Of a stretch of DNA of 64,000 bases, positions 37,110 to 46,750 are shown piece after piece. The notes under the pieces are model-generated. The model saw nothing but the letters and a program-made list of their open reading frames with translations. It was not told the DNA's origin and did not search any database. Each line of letters begins with the position of its first letter. The stretch's first letter is position 1. The position numbers and the translations under genes are program-made. The stretch comes from Dyadobacter subterraneus (GTDB lineage Bacteria; Bacteroidota; Bacteroidia; Cytophagales; Spirosomataceae). The DNA is taken from positions 991,573 through 1,055,572 of the forward strand of contig NZ_JACYGY010000002.1 of assembly GCF_015221875.1 (NCBI RefSeq). The letters run 5' to 3'.

Positions 37110-38184
37110 TTAATATTCCATTAAATAAGCTTTAATGAAATCATTAATCTCACCATTCAAAACCGCATCCGTATTAGAAGTCTGGTGATCCGTGCGGTGA
37201 TCTTTCACGCGGCGGTCATCCAAAACATAACTGCGGATTTGAGAGCCCCATTCGATTTTACGTTTGGAAGCTTCCACTTCGGCGCGAGCTGCATTACGTT
37301 TTTCAAGCTCGATCTGATAAAGACGCGATTTTAATAAACGAATCGCAACTTCTTTGTTCATCAGCTGAGAACGTTCCTGCTGACAAGCGATAATAATTCC
37401 CGAAGGTTTGTGATGCAGACGCACCGCGGTTTCAACCTTGTTCACATTTTGTCCACCAGCACCACCGGAACGATACGTGTCCCAGGTAATATCCGCCAGG
37501 TTGACGTCAATTTCAATATTATCATCCGCCAATGGATACACATAAACCGAAGTAAATGAGGTATGGCGGCGGGCATTGGAATCAAAAGGAGAAATCCGGA
37601 CCAGGCGATGAACGCCGTTTTCCGACTTCAAATTTCCATAAGCATATTCGCCGGAAATTTCCAACGTAACTGATTTAATACCAGCAACATCGCCATCCTG
37701 CAAATCTACTTCACGTACTTTGTAGCCATTTTTCTCTGCCCACATGATGTACATCCGCATGAGCATCGAGGCCCAATCCTGTGACTCGGTACCACCGGCA
37801 CCAGAGTTAATTTCAATAACGGCCGGAAGTTCGTCGCCTTCTTCGCCCATCATTTTACGGAATTCAATTTCGTCAAGTTTCGCTTCCAGCTTTTTGCCTT
37901 CTTCGTCTACCTCTTCCTCGGTAGCTTCGCTTGCTTCATAAAATTCCCAGATTGTATCCAGGTCGTCGCGTAATCTCGAAAGTTCTTCAAATCCTGTTGT
38001 CCAGAATTTAAGTCCGCGAATTTCCTTCATTGTTTTCTCAGCCCGTTCCGAGTCGCCCCAGAATTCCGGTTGGGAAGTTTGTTGTTCAAGGTCGTCTAGC
38101 TGTTTTTTACGGTTAGCGTAGTCAAAGATACCTCCCCAAAGCCTCTACACGGGCCTTCAAGTCTTTCAATTGATCAAGTGTCAT
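37110..38184 (-). CDS. prfB: Peptide chain release factor 2, with programmed +1 frameshift
   Basis: RF2 recognises UGA and UAA and releases the nascent chain. The full product needs a +1 frameshift: the first frame from ATG 38182-38184 codes [20 protein letters not shown] and hits TGA at 38122-38124; skipping that U continues in the next frame as [14 protein letters not shown]... to 37110, giving about 357 residues, the normal RF2 length. Diagnostics: the SPF stop-codon recognition motif ([12 protein letters not shown]) and the GGQ peptidyl-release motif ([19 protein letters not shown]). Low RF2 lets ribosomes shift and make more RF2, a self-regulating loop. A TACCTTTG box lies upstream. Confidence 0.96.
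38121..38136 (-). promoter_or_regulatory. prfB programmed +1 frameshift site
   Basis: On the minus strand GGGAGG (Shine-Dalgarno-like) then TAT then CTT TGA C. This is the RF2 recoding signal known from many bacteria: internal SD close to CTTTGA with C after the stop. Bacteroidota generally use SD pairing little in initiation, so its presence here marks recoding. Confidence 0.93.
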
Positions 38185-38263
38185 TGAATTTTTTGAATTT
38201 ATAGTTGGAAAATTTATTAAGTTTTTTGGCTCCAATTGTTCTGGAATATTGTTACCATATATG

Positions 38264-38271
38264 CAAAGGTA
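38264..38271 (-). promoter_or_regulatory. -7 box upstream of prfB
   Basis: TACCTTTG on the minus strand, about 80 nt before the prfB ATG. No clear -33 partner. Confidence 0.5.
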
Positions 38272-38345
38272 TAACAATTCGGGATTAGTGTCAGTTTCAC
38301 ATAAATACCTGTCGGTTTACATGTAGTGTTTCCGGCAAATCGTCG

Positions 38346-38353
38346 TACCTTTG
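38346..38353 (+). promoter_or_regulatory. -7 box upstream of lpdA
   Basis: TACCTTTG, about 48 nt before the lpdA ATG, identical to the sdh and prfB boxes. No clear -33 TTG. Confidence 0.55.
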
Positions 38354-38400
38354 CATGAAATTTTTGTCAACCCATTTCTTTCAAATAAAAATACTAGAAA

Positions 38401-39798
38401 ATGGCTCAAACGTATGACGTAATTGTCGTTGGTAGCGGTCCTGGCGGATATCCGGCAGCTATTCGTGCTTCACAATTAGGATTGAAAGTAGCAATTGTAG
38501 AAAAAGAACTTTTAGGTGGAATTTGCCTTAACTGGGGCTGTATTCCAACCAAAGCCCTTCTTAAAAGTGCGCAGGTATTTGAATACATCAAACATGCGAA
38601 AGACTACGGAATTAACGTAGGAGAATCGTCTGCTGATTTCGGAGGCGTTATCAAACGTAGCCGCGGTGTTGCAGACAGCATGAGCAAAGGAGTTGCTTTC
38701 CTGATGAAGAAGAATAAAATCGACGTCATCATGGGAACGGGTAAAGTGAAAGGTGTAAAAACAGTTGAAGTTACTGATAAGGACGGAAAGAAAACTGATT
38801 ATACTGCTGGTAAAGGTGTTGTGATTGCAACAGGTGCCCGCGCCCGCGAATTACCAAATATTAAAATCGACGGTACGAAAGTAATTGAATACCGTAAAGC
38901 AATGAGCCTTGAAACACAGCCAAAAAGTCTTTTGGTAGTAGGTTCTGGAGCGATCGGAATGGAGTTTGCGTACGTGTATGCAACAATGGGTACAAAAGTT
39001 ACTGTTGTTGAATTCCTTCCAAATCTTGTTCCTGTTGAGGATGAAGATATTTCGAAAGAAATCGCTAAACAATACAAAAAACTTGGTGTTGATACTTATG
39101 TAAACTCTTCTGTTGAGAAAGTTGATACAAGCGGAAACGGTTGCAAAGTGACTGTTAAAACTCCGGATGGAGAAAAATCTTTTGAAGTTGATGTAGTTCT
39201 TTCAGCAGCTGGTATCGTTTCGAATATCGAAAATATCGGTTTGGAAGAAGCTGGTATCAAAACGGATAAAGGCAAAATTTCTGTTAACGAGTGGTACGAA
39301 ACCAACGTTCCAGGTTTTTACGCGATTGGTGACTGTACGCCTGGCCCTGCTTTGGCACACGTTGCTACTGCGGAAGGTATCATTTGCGCAGAGAAAATTG
39401 CAGGTCACAAAACAGAAGCTTTGGATTATGGAAACATTCCTGGCTGTACGTATTGCCAGCCTGAAATTGCTTCTGTTGGTTTCACTGAGAAAAAAGCGAA
39501 AGAAGCAGGTTACGATATCAAAGTTGGTAAATTCCCATTCAAAGCATCTGGTAAAGCTACGGCTGCCGGCGCAACGGATGGTTTCGTAAAAGTAATTTTT
39601 GATGCCAAATATGGTGAGTTCCTAGGAGCACACATGATTGGTACAAACGTTACTGAAATGATCGCTGAGGTTGTAGTGGCTCGTAAATTGGAAACTACTG
39701 CACACGAAATCATGCGTTCAATTCACCCGCACCCAACCATGTCTGAGGCTTTGAAAGGAGCAACTGAGGCGGCTTACGGTGAGGCAATCGATTTGTAA
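38401..39798 (+). CDS. lpdA: Dihydrolipoyl dehydrogenase
   Basis: E3 component of 2-oxoacid dehydrogenase complexes and possibly glycine cleavage; reoxidises dihydrolipoyl groups to NADH. 465 residues. Seen: FAD fold VVGSGPGGYPAAI (about 10-22), the redox disulfide GGICLNWGCIPTKAL with Cys42 and Cys47, NAD fold VVGSGAIGMEFAYVYATMG (about 178-196), the second FAD segment FYAIGDCTPGPALAHVATAE, and the C-terminal catalytic His-Glu pair in SIHPHPTMSEAL. A complete set of residues. Divergent from prfB; followed by a heptad repeat and terminator. Confidence 0.95.
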   Translation: MAQTYDVIVVGSGPGGYPAAIRASQLGLKVAIVEKELLGGICLNWGCIPTKALLKSAQVFEYIKHAKDYGINVGESSADFGGVIKRSRGVADSMSKGVAFLMKKNKIDVIMGTGKVKGVKTVEVTDKDGKKTDYTAGKGVVIATGARARELPNIKIDGTKVIEYRKAMSLETQPKSLLVVGSGAIGMEFAYVYATMGTKVTVVEFLPNLVPVEDEDISKEIAKQYKKLGVDTYVNSSVEKVDTSGNGCKVTVKTPDGEKSFEVDVVLSAAGIVSNIENIGLEEAGIKTDKGKISVNEWYETNVPGFYAIGDCTPGPALAHVATAEGIICAEKIAGHKTEALDYGNIPGCTYCQPEIASVGFTEKKAKEAGYDIKVGKFPFKASGKATAAGATDGFVKVIFDAKYGEFLGAHMIGTNVTEMIAEVVVARKLETTAHEIMRSIHPHPTMSEALKGATEAAYGEAIDL

Positions 39799-39802
39799 TA
39801 AG

Positions 39803-39830
39803 GCTTTCGGTCGTCAGCTATCAGCTTTCG
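39803..39830 (+). repeat. GCTWTCR-type heptads after lpdA
   Basis: GCTTTCG, GTCGTCA, GCTATCA, GCTTTCG, starting four bases after the lpdA stop. Closest relative of the array following sdhA; three of four units fit GCTWTCR. Confidence 0.7.
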
Positions 39831-39844
39831 GCAGATAAAATAAT

Positions 39845-39883
39845 AAACCCTGGTGGATTTTGGTCTGCCGGGGTTTTTTTTTT
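39845..39883 (+). terminator. Intrinsic terminator of lpdA
   Basis: AAACCCTGG (39845-39853) pairs with CCGGGGTTT (39868-39876) with one G-U pair and runs into a long T-tract. Confidence 0.85.
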
Positions 39884-39945
39884 AACTAATTTCCATTTTT
39901 TAAATATTGGAAAGACTGTATATCCACACTATCAATGTTGAAATC

Positions 39946-40548
39946 ATGAGTATTCCTATTATTAAACCCGAATCTCTATATTCAGAAAATATAAAAAAGC
40001 TATCCAACCTTAATCATTTGGCGGGGAAGTTATATTCTTCAAATCCACTAAATAAAAAGATATTTTGCTTTTACATAAATATTGACGACTTCAAAAATTT
40101 ATTTAAAAGCCTGGATGATTTTAGCGTCAAATATCTTTTGGTTGGAAATGTTGCTGTTGCAGTTCATGGATACATAACAACAGTTTCAAATTTAAATCTT
40201 TGGGTAAAAAATGATCTTGAAAACACAAAAGCACTTATCAAAGCCTTATCTGAAAATGACGTTGTTGGAAGCAATTTACTTCTAAACATGCCGCTTATTT
40301 TTGGCTACACTTCTGTACGTTTTGGAATGTCAGGCTTTGAATTGGATCTTGGTCATTCACTAAAAGCATTTTTGGAAGCTGATTTTGATGCTTGTTATGA
40401 ACGTGCTTTGCAAGCCGATCTTGATGGAATTCCATTTCCTGTCATCCAGCTTAGGGATTTGATAATAGAAAAAGAGGCAACAGGACGACGTAAATATTTG
40501 GCTGATATTGAAGAATTGCAGCGTATTTGGGAAGAGCAGCAATTGTAA
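39946..40548 (+). CDS. Nucleotidyltransferase-like protein with altered catalytic motif
   Basis: About 200 residues from ATG 39946 (a TTG at 39907 is the in-frame alternative). VKYLLVGNVAVAVHGYITTV (62-81) followed by SNLNLWVKNDLENTKALIKA matches the DUF6036/AbiEii-type nucleotidyltransferase pattern, in which the usual motif is GGxAxxxHGxxRxTxDLDLWV. Here the GG is GN and the D-x-D is N-x-N (SNLNLWV), so the metal-binding acids are missing. It may be a catalytically dead relative, possibly an antitoxin or substrate-binding protein. No partner toxin gene is adjacent. Confidence 0.7.
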   Translation: MSIPIIKPESLYSENIKKLSNLNHLAGKLYSSNPLNKKIFCFYINIDDFKNLFKSLDDFSVKYLLVGNVAVAVHGYITTVSNLNLWVKNDLENTKALIKALSENDVVGSNLLLNMPLIFGYTSVRFGMSGFELDLGHSLKAFLEADFDACYERALQADLDGIPFPVIQLRDLIIEKEATGRRKYLADIEELQRIWEEQQL

Positions 40549-40626
40549 AAATTAAGTTTGATTTTGATGACTAAGTCAAATTACAGCATGCCAAATCTGA
40601 ATTGATCTGACATGCCCATAATTAAT

Positions 40627-41637
40627 CTACTTCACTTTTTGACGACGCTCCATTGCTTCGCGCCATGTTGTCAAGATAATTCCTTCCTTTTCAATATATT
40701 TTCTCAATTCAGGATCTATCATAGCCAGAAAATCTCCTTCACGGGTTGGGAAAGAATCTGAAATTTTTGGAAATATTTCAGAGTGAATTGTGCAGTGCAT
40801 AATCACCATGGTAAGTCCCGGTTTGATGTTTTTTATTGCTGCAATGTATTTTTCCGTTTTATACTTTTGAAGCGCTTTCTCAGATTTATCACCTGATTCA
40901 GGACCTTTCCATCCATAACTTGAATTTTCCAAATCATCCAAAACAGGTAAACCGGCATCCCAAAGTTGTTTTCCAACCATTTGCGTCATAGCCAGCTGTT
41001 GGGCAACCATTTTCTCCTGAGTCTGTACAACAGTATTATGTCCGCCAGGAAACATGACCGGGATTTTTTCTTCCATACCAACTTTCAAATATCGTTGTAA
41101 AAATTCCGACGTTGCGAAAAGCGTTCCCATATGCGAATCCAAATGCGTAGGCGTGAAACCCATTGTTCTGGCCCTGTCGAGCTGTGCACGAATTTCCTTT
41201 TCAACTTCATCCGGCGAAGCATTTTTGACAACATCGGCAACGCCTCTCCACATCGCACCTTCAGAATCAACCATTCCTTTTACCTGGTTTTTTCCTGCCA
41301 GCGGTCCCCAGCGGTAATCTTTCCATTCGGAAGTCATCGTTAAGTGCAAACCGGCATCTGTTTTTGGATTTTCTTTCAAATAATGAACAAAACCTGGCAC
41401 CCATCCGCAAGGCATCATCACACTCAATGAAGTTGCAACGCCTTCCGTAATTGCTTTAATCGCCCCCTGGTTGGATTCATAGGACATACCTACGTCATCT
41501 ACATGTACGATTAGGACTTTTTTCCCTTTTGGATAACCGAGTTTTTCAGCGAAAGTTTGATCAGGATTTTGGGCATATGCAAAAACCGGAAATAGGACAT
41601 ATAGCCATATAACCAGACTTTTTTCTAATAATTTCAT
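40627..41637 (-). CDS. ChbG/YdjC-family carbohydrate deacetylase, exported
   Basis: 336 residues. A signal peptide (MKLLEKSLVIWLYVLFPVFA, cleaved near YAQ) precedes a YdjC-like TIM-barrel-type deacetylase. Conserved metal and catalytic residues: IVHVDDVGMSYESN (Asp-Asp, about 44-57), AGLHLTMTSEW (His about 105), and THLDSHMGTLF (about 160). These fit a metal-dependent N-acetyl deacetylase acting on amino-sugar oligosaccharides such as diacetylchitobiose. Periplasmic location is implied by the signal peptide, which most ChbG enzymes lack. Standalone between convergent and divergent genes. Confidence 0.85.
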   Translation of the reverse strand: MKLLEKSLVIWLYVLFPVFAYAQNPDQTFAEKLGYPKGKKVLIVHVDDVGMSYESNQGAIKAITEGVATSLSVMMPCGWVPGFVHYLKENPKTDAGLHLTMTSEWKDYRWGPLAGKNQVKGMVDSEGAMWRGVADVVKNASPDEVEKEIRAQLDRARTMGFTPTHLDSHMGTLFATSEFLQRYLKVGMEEKIPVMFPGGHNTVVQTQEKMVAQQLAMTQMVGKQLWDAGLPVLDDLENSSYGWKGPESGDKSEKALQKYKTEKYIAAIKNIKPGLTMVIMHCTIHSEIFPKISDSFPTREGDFLAMIDPELRKYIEKEGIILTTWREAMERRQKVK

Positions 41638-41715
41638 TGTTAGTTTTGTTTAGGGCTGTATTTTTTAAAAATTGATCCGCTTTAATTTATACTCGTTATC
41701 AGGCAAAACGGGCCG

Positions 41716-43467
41716 CTATTTTTTAAATAGAAAATAACCACTCACAAAGCAATCCCTGCTATTTCCTGACAATGAAGTCATCACTATTTTGATATGGTTG
41801 CCAGCATGATCATATTTGACTATTAAAGAATCCTGTGGAATTTGATATGAATCGTTCCCATAATACCTGCTGAGCTCTTTTATTTTATTTTTAAGATCGA
41901 TCTCAGCAACAGATTTATTATCATGGTTTAGTATTAATTTTTTGTCACCCTTCGTCCCTGTCACTTCGTATCCCTTACCCGTTGTTTTTTTGTTATCGCC
42001 AATTTGAAATGGAATCATAACGTCATATCCCTGAATATCAACTTTGTTTTGAGTTTCTGAATTTATAGAAAAACTCCAATAGGCATTAGCTCCGGGATGT
42101 TTTGCCGATGCTACATGTTTTTCAATAAAGGCTCCCATTGAGTTATAATGTCTTTCGCGGATTTTCTGGACGGATTCCGGAAAATATTGGGCAATCACAG
42201 ATCTGTCTCTTAAATTGAAAAAAGCAACAATAGATACAAGTTGGCTATAATCCTTGTCTGACAAAACCGCATTTCCATCTATTTTGCCCTTCGCGTTCAA
42301 AAGTTTATAATCAGAAAGAATAGTTTGAAACAACTGCAATTGACTTTTTTCGGCCACTGCGAAGATATTCCATGGACCAACGGCCAATAAAAAACTTATA
42401 ACCGAAAGGCTGACCGGAATCCAGCGAATATCATTGCGTTTTACAGAAAGCGAATAAATGGCAATTCCTGTTAGCCAAAGTGCCAGTACGGCCACGAGGT
42501 ATCGATTTTCGGTTAAGCCATAATCATTTATCCGGCGGAAAATTCCTGTGAAAAGAAGTAGAATGAGTGGTAAAATAGCAATATAAAAACGGCGGCTGAA
42601 AAGACTTACCCAGCGATCTTTTAGCGTTTCCCGCAATGGATATAAAAGTAAAAGTGCCAAGATTCCGGCTACGGAAAACGCCAGAACCAGATAAGCCACA
42701 CCCCCTTCCGGCAGTTGCCATTGAAAAATGATTTTCCCTGTGTACGCATATAAAATGGCCAGGTAAACAACTTCAAGAGGCAAGAGAACGTACTGCGTAA
42801 ATATCTTTAAACCGGAAGGATAATCGCTCTGCTCATCAAGAGATTCCAGGTTTTCCGGGATTTTACTTAAAAAGAAAATCGTGTGAAAAAGTATAAAAAT
42901 CAGAAAAAAAAGATGTGCTTCAATTTCAAATAAAAATCTCACATCAAATAAAAATTTGACTGTTTCAATTGCGATAAGCAGTCCGATGTATAAAGTAATG
43001 GAATACAACGAGGCATTTAGAAATTGAAGAAACAGTGTTTTATTAAACTGCCAAAAACCATTTGTTTCGTCAAAACCTAAAAAGGGAGCGAATGATACAA
43101 ACAAATGCAGGGAGGCAAGAAAAAGCAGAAAGCGATAGTAATCACTTTGATTTGGATCTTCACTGATATAAAAATAATAACCGGTTAGCAGCAGGATACC
43201 TAAAATCAATAATCCTGTTTTTATTATGTGACTTCAATGCCGCCTTTCTGTCAAAAGCTTGATACTGAGAACAAGCGGTAGTGCAAGGAATGATACATAA
43301 GACAAACGGATAAGAATATTTCTAAGATGTTCATTATCAGTGGAAGTCTCTGTGTAAGCAATAAGGGAGACAAGTTTTGCAACAGCAATAAGTACAACCC
43401 ATTTATAGCGGATAACTGTGGATAAAAAGCTATTTGTCAGAGATTGCAGGGAAGGTAGTTTTATCAT
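41716..43467 (-). pseudogene. DUF4153-type membrane protein gene split by an in-frame TGA
   Basis: Two frames read continuously in the same reading frame: the first codes 77 residues from 43467 (MIKLPSLQSLTNSFLSTVIR ... KLLTERRH) and ends in TGA at 43234-43236; eight codons later a TTG at 43209 opens the second (497 residues, about ten membrane segments, then a soluble C-terminal domain). Together they give about 583 codons, the length and layout of DUF4153 proteins, whose N-terminal membrane region would be whole only if the TGA is read through. Most likely a TGG tryptophan codon changed to TGA, so the gene is disrupted, or a sequencing error. If real, the function is lost or the second piece is made alone. 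Confidence 0.65.
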
Positions 43468-43607
43468 GAGGAAGTGAGATTTGATCGGCGTAAATGAACA
43501 AACTTTTTTTGAAACTCTTATTAACCTAACGGTAACTTAATTTCAAGACAATTTCACTATTTTGTCCGCACAATAATTGCATGAAAGAAATATCTTATAT
43601 ACCAGCC

Positions 43608-45182
43608 ATGAGAAAATATATACTGTGTTTTTTAACTTTTTTGCTTTCCGGATTTTATGTAAAAGCACAGCAATCCAAGGCGAGGGAGGTTGTTAATCTT
43701 GCTTTGAAAAAACATACGGCTGGGAAGGTTTTAAATCAATACGAATTATCAGTTGTATATGAGAAACCCGGAAAAGCTCCGTCTACCCTTATCCAGCCGG
43801 ATCCCTTTTTGCAGTTAATTGATTCGATGATGATCGCGATGCCCGATTCTCAGAGAAAAGAAATGGAAGTTCAAATGGTGGAAGTCAAAAAAAGAATGTT
43901 TGAGGATATTGATGACATGTACGCCGAAACTAAGAAATTATATTACGTTGATTTTATAGCAAAACTTAGTGCAAGGATATTTATAAGTCCTAATTCGGCA
44001 AAAGGGAAAGCGGATTCATCAAGAACAATAAATTCTTTGGATAAAGAGCATTCTTTTGACTACAATTTGGAAGATAATCCTGTCGCCTTACTACGGCTCA
44101 TGGCAATTGATTCAACTGAATTACATTATACAGGGATCATAACTATTGAAAGTATTGACTATAAGGTTGTGCAGGTAAAAGTTGGTACGAAATGGTGGGA
44201 CGTATATTTTGATCAGAAAGATGGCACATTAAGTAAGCTGATTACACCACAAGTGGATATGGATCCACTCATAGGCAATGGTCCGGTTTATTCGAAAGAC
44301 ATGATTTGTTATCGTAGTTTTAAAAAATACGGAGATTTTTTACTGCCGGACAAAATAGAAAAGATCGACACTCGGCATGAATTCACACTAAGAAAAAAGC
44401 TTAGTTGGATTACTATTAATAAACCTTTCCCCGCATCCGTTTTTGCTCCTGAACCTTCATATACAAGTCGGGCAGAATATAATATTAGTCCAATCAGCGA
44501 TAGTTTGTTTGTGCTGGAACAAAGTGGAAATTATGAAAATCGACGGTCATTACTCTGGATTAATCATAAGGGTGAAATTAATATGTTTACCGACCTTCCC
44601 AACCTGGAAGAATTTAACAAATCTGAATATGAAATTGTTAAATCAAAACTGAAAGGTCATGTGTTAAAAAATATTTACAACATAAAAAATCATTCATGGC
44701 TAAGTGGTCTTACCTATTATTTCTCCCAAAATATTCACATTACAGCACCAAAAGGAGTGGGAATTTTGTCTGACGAAAATTCTTCTTCCAATCCCAAAGA
44801 AGACTCTATCAGGTTTTCAGTGCGGAAAAAAGGGTTGTTTACTACTTTTGACAGAGAATTTCAAAATGATTCTGTAAAAGCTTTGATTCTAAATCCAAAA
44901 AGAGATCAAGCAAACGACAATATCTGGGTAAGCTATTATTTGCCAAACGAAAAAATAGTATACCTTGACGGTAATCCATACAGTGCTGATAGCAGTAGTA
45001 AAAATGTTCGTCCGGGAGAAAAACTTCTCTATGATATAATTCAGAGCAAATCATTAAAAGTTGAGAGAATTGTTTACTCCGGAGCATATATTAACAACGC
45101 TCCACTTTTCATGACTTTTCAGGATTTTGAAACCCGGATAAAAAATACAGATTCTTCGATCTACAATAAAGATAAAAGGTAA
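43608..45182 (+). CDS. Exported protein of unknown function
   Basis: 524 residues from ATG 43608, chosen because it begins a proper signal peptide (MRKYILCFLTFLLSGFYVKA, cleaved before QQ); ATG 43581 adds nine non-signal residues. The mature protein is rich in Lys, Asp and Ser with no cysteines of note and no family signature I recognise. It has repeated beta-strand-like segments (FRSFKKYGDFLLPDKIEKID-type; actual CYRSFKKYGDFLLPDKIEK) and appears soluble. It is followed by two more exported proteins in the same direction, possibly one operon. Confidence 0.7.
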   Translation: MRKYILCFLTFLLSGFYVKAQQSKAREVVNLALKKHTAGKVLNQYELSVVYEKPGKAPSTLIQPDPFLQLIDSMMIAMPDSQRKEMEVQMVEVKKRMFEDIDDMYAETKKLYYVDFIAKLSARIFISPNSAKGKADSSRTINSLDKEHSFDYNLEDNPVALLRLMAIDSTELHYTGIITIESIDYKVVQVKVGTKWWDVYFDQKDGTLSKLITPQVDMDPLIGNGPVYSKDMICYRSFKKYGDFLLPDKIEKIDTRHEFTLRKKLSWITINKPFPASVFAPEPSYTSRAEYNISPISDSLFVLEQSGNYENRRSLLWINHKGEINMFTDLPNLEEFNKSEYEIVKSKLKGHVLKNIYNIKNHSWLSGLTYYFSQNIHITAPKGVGILSDENSSSNPKEDSIRFSVRKKGLFTTFDREFQNDSVKALILNPKRDQANDNIWVSYYLPNEKIVYLDGNPYSADSSSKNVRPGEKLLYDIIQSKSLKVERIVYSGAYINNAPLFMTFQDFETRIKNTDSSIYNKDKR

Positions 45183-45264
45183 CCGTCTCAATCATAACTG
45201 ATACAAATACAATACCGAATTCATTTCCTCGTTATTTGCCGAAAAACACCCCGACAGATAACGC

Positions 45265-46254
45265 ATGAAATTATCCCGACTTTTACTTTTCGGATTTCTT
45301 TTTACGACGGTTTCGTCGGTTCAGGCTCAGCATTTTGCTTTGAGCCGGTTGTTTTATCCTAATGTAACGCTGAAAGCGGATTACAACGTACCGTCAAATT
45401 TGGGCGGGGGAACAGGAAAAGATTTTGGATATTCCAGAGCTGGATTTTTTGGAATCATGCCAATTCAAAGTGAAGTGCAGCTGGGATATAGTCTGCAAAA
45501 GAAATTTGATCTACGCGCTGTACACACGGTTCTTCTCACACAATACACACAAATTCAACCCACGGTGGAAGGCAAAAATATCCCTGACAATGGATATAAA
45601 ACGCTTTCTCTTGGTGTAATTAGATTACAGGCCAGTATCAAAGACCGACTTTGGGTTTATGGTGGCGGACTGGGAATGACGGAAAGTAATGAAACATTTT
45701 TTACACCCCAGCCTTTTTTCTGGGGTGGTGCTGCACGGATGCATATTCTTGGACTGCATACACAAATTATGTATGGCTCTATTTTGACGTATAATCAGAA
45801 AGTGCGTTTTGTTCCGGTTTTTGGTTTAAATAAGCGTTTTGGAAGAGACTGGCGTGTTTCTGCATTGTTGCCGTTTATGATGAATGTCAATTACCGTTCT
45901 ACAAACTGGTTCAATGTCGATATGCTGGCCGGTTTGAATGGATATAGTGGAGGTTTCCAGATACAAACGCCAGAAGAAAAAATGCTGAGACGGGAAAATT
46001 ATCGTCAGATCAAATTAGGTGTTTCTGCCAATGCGCATTTATTTACGGTACTGAATATTTCTCTGGAAGCAGGTGTTACGACTTTCAGACAATTGAAAAC
46101 TTTCAACAGCGCCCATGAAACACTGACGGCTTACACGCCCGCAACAACGCCTTACATCGGAGCGAGCGTTCGTTATATTACAAGTAAATCAAAATTATCA
46201 AATAGATTTACGCGTAAAATGGGATTGGGCGGAGGTGGTGGTATTAACTGGTAG
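45265..46254 (+). CDS. Predicted outer-membrane beta-barrel protein (DUF6268-like)
   Basis: 329 residues. Signal peptide MKLSRLLLFGFLFTTVSSVQA precedes a sequence of alternating hydrophobic and polar strands rich in Tyr, Gly and Gln (SEVQLGYSLQKKFDLRAVHT, RLQASIKDRLWVYGGGLGMT, KLGVSANAHLFTVLNISLEAG) as in the family of Bacteroidota outer-membrane barrels labelled DUF6268. No substrate or partner known. Ends in glycine-rich GLGGGGGINW. It is 82 nt after the preceding exported gene and 16 nt before a META lipoprotein gene, so the last two are probably cotranscribed. Confidence 0.75.
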   Translation: MKLSRLLLFGFLFTTVSSVQAQHFALSRLFYPNVTLKADYNVPSNLGGGTGKDFGYSRAGFFGIMPIQSEVQLGYSLQKKFDLRAVHTVLLTQYTQIQPTVEGKNIPDNGYKTLSLGVIRLQASIKDRLWVYGGGLGMTESNETFFTPQPFFWGGAARMHILGLHTQIMYGSILTYNQKVRFVPVFGLNKRFGRDWRVSALLPFMMNVNYRSTNWFNVDMLAGLNGYSGGFQIQTPEEKMLRRENYRQIKLGVSANAHLFTVLNISLEAGVTTFRQLKTFNSAHETLTAYTPATTPYIGASVRYITSKSKLSNRFTRKMGLGGGGGINW

Positions 46255-46270
46255 ATAAACACTGAAAATC

Positions 46271-46714
46271 ATGAGGAAATATATTGCTATCCTATTTGTA
46301 ATCGGCTTTTTATCAGCTTGCAAAAACAGTAAAAAAATGAGTTCAGATTCCTCAAAAACTACGTTGTCACATTCATCGCTGGAAGGTACGTGGCAGTTGA
46401 ATTATCTTATGGCGCCAGGAAAATCCTTTGAAGAACTATACCTGGATAAAAAACCAGAAATCAAGTTTGAATTAGGTGAAAAAAGATTCAGTGGAAATAC
46501 GAGCTGCAATTCTTTCACAGGAAAACTGAATCTTGATGGTAACAAAATCAGTTTCCGTGATCCTTACGTGATGACGAAAATGATGTGTCCGGGAGAAGGC
46601 GAAAGTGTATTTACTCAAACATTGAATAAAGTAAACACCTATGCTGTGACTGACGGAAATACTTTAAACTTTATTAGCGGCGATATTGCAATTATGCGTT
46701 TTACGAAAAAATAA
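46271..46714 (+). CDS. META-domain lipoprotein (HslJ-like)
   Basis: 147 residues. A lipoprotein signal peptide with lipobox LSAC (Cys17) is followed by a Ser/Lys-rich linker and a META domain: LEGTWQLNYLMAPGKSFEEL, KFELGEKRFSGNTSCNSFTG, and a strand ending with IAIMRFTKK. HslJ-type META proteins are linked to heat and novobiocin tolerance in E. coli but their biochemical role is unclear. It lies directly behind the barrel protein gene. Confidence 0.88.
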   Translation: MRKYIAILFVIGFLSACKNSKKMSSDSSKTTLSHSSLEGTWQLNYLMAPGKSFEELYLDKKPEIKFELGEKRFSGNTSCNSFTGKLNLDGNKISFRDPYVMTKMMCPGEGESVFTQTLNKVNTYAVTDGNTLNFISGDIAIMRFTKK

Positions 46715-46750
46715 AATATTGTAAACAAGCTATCTAATCTGTAATATGCA

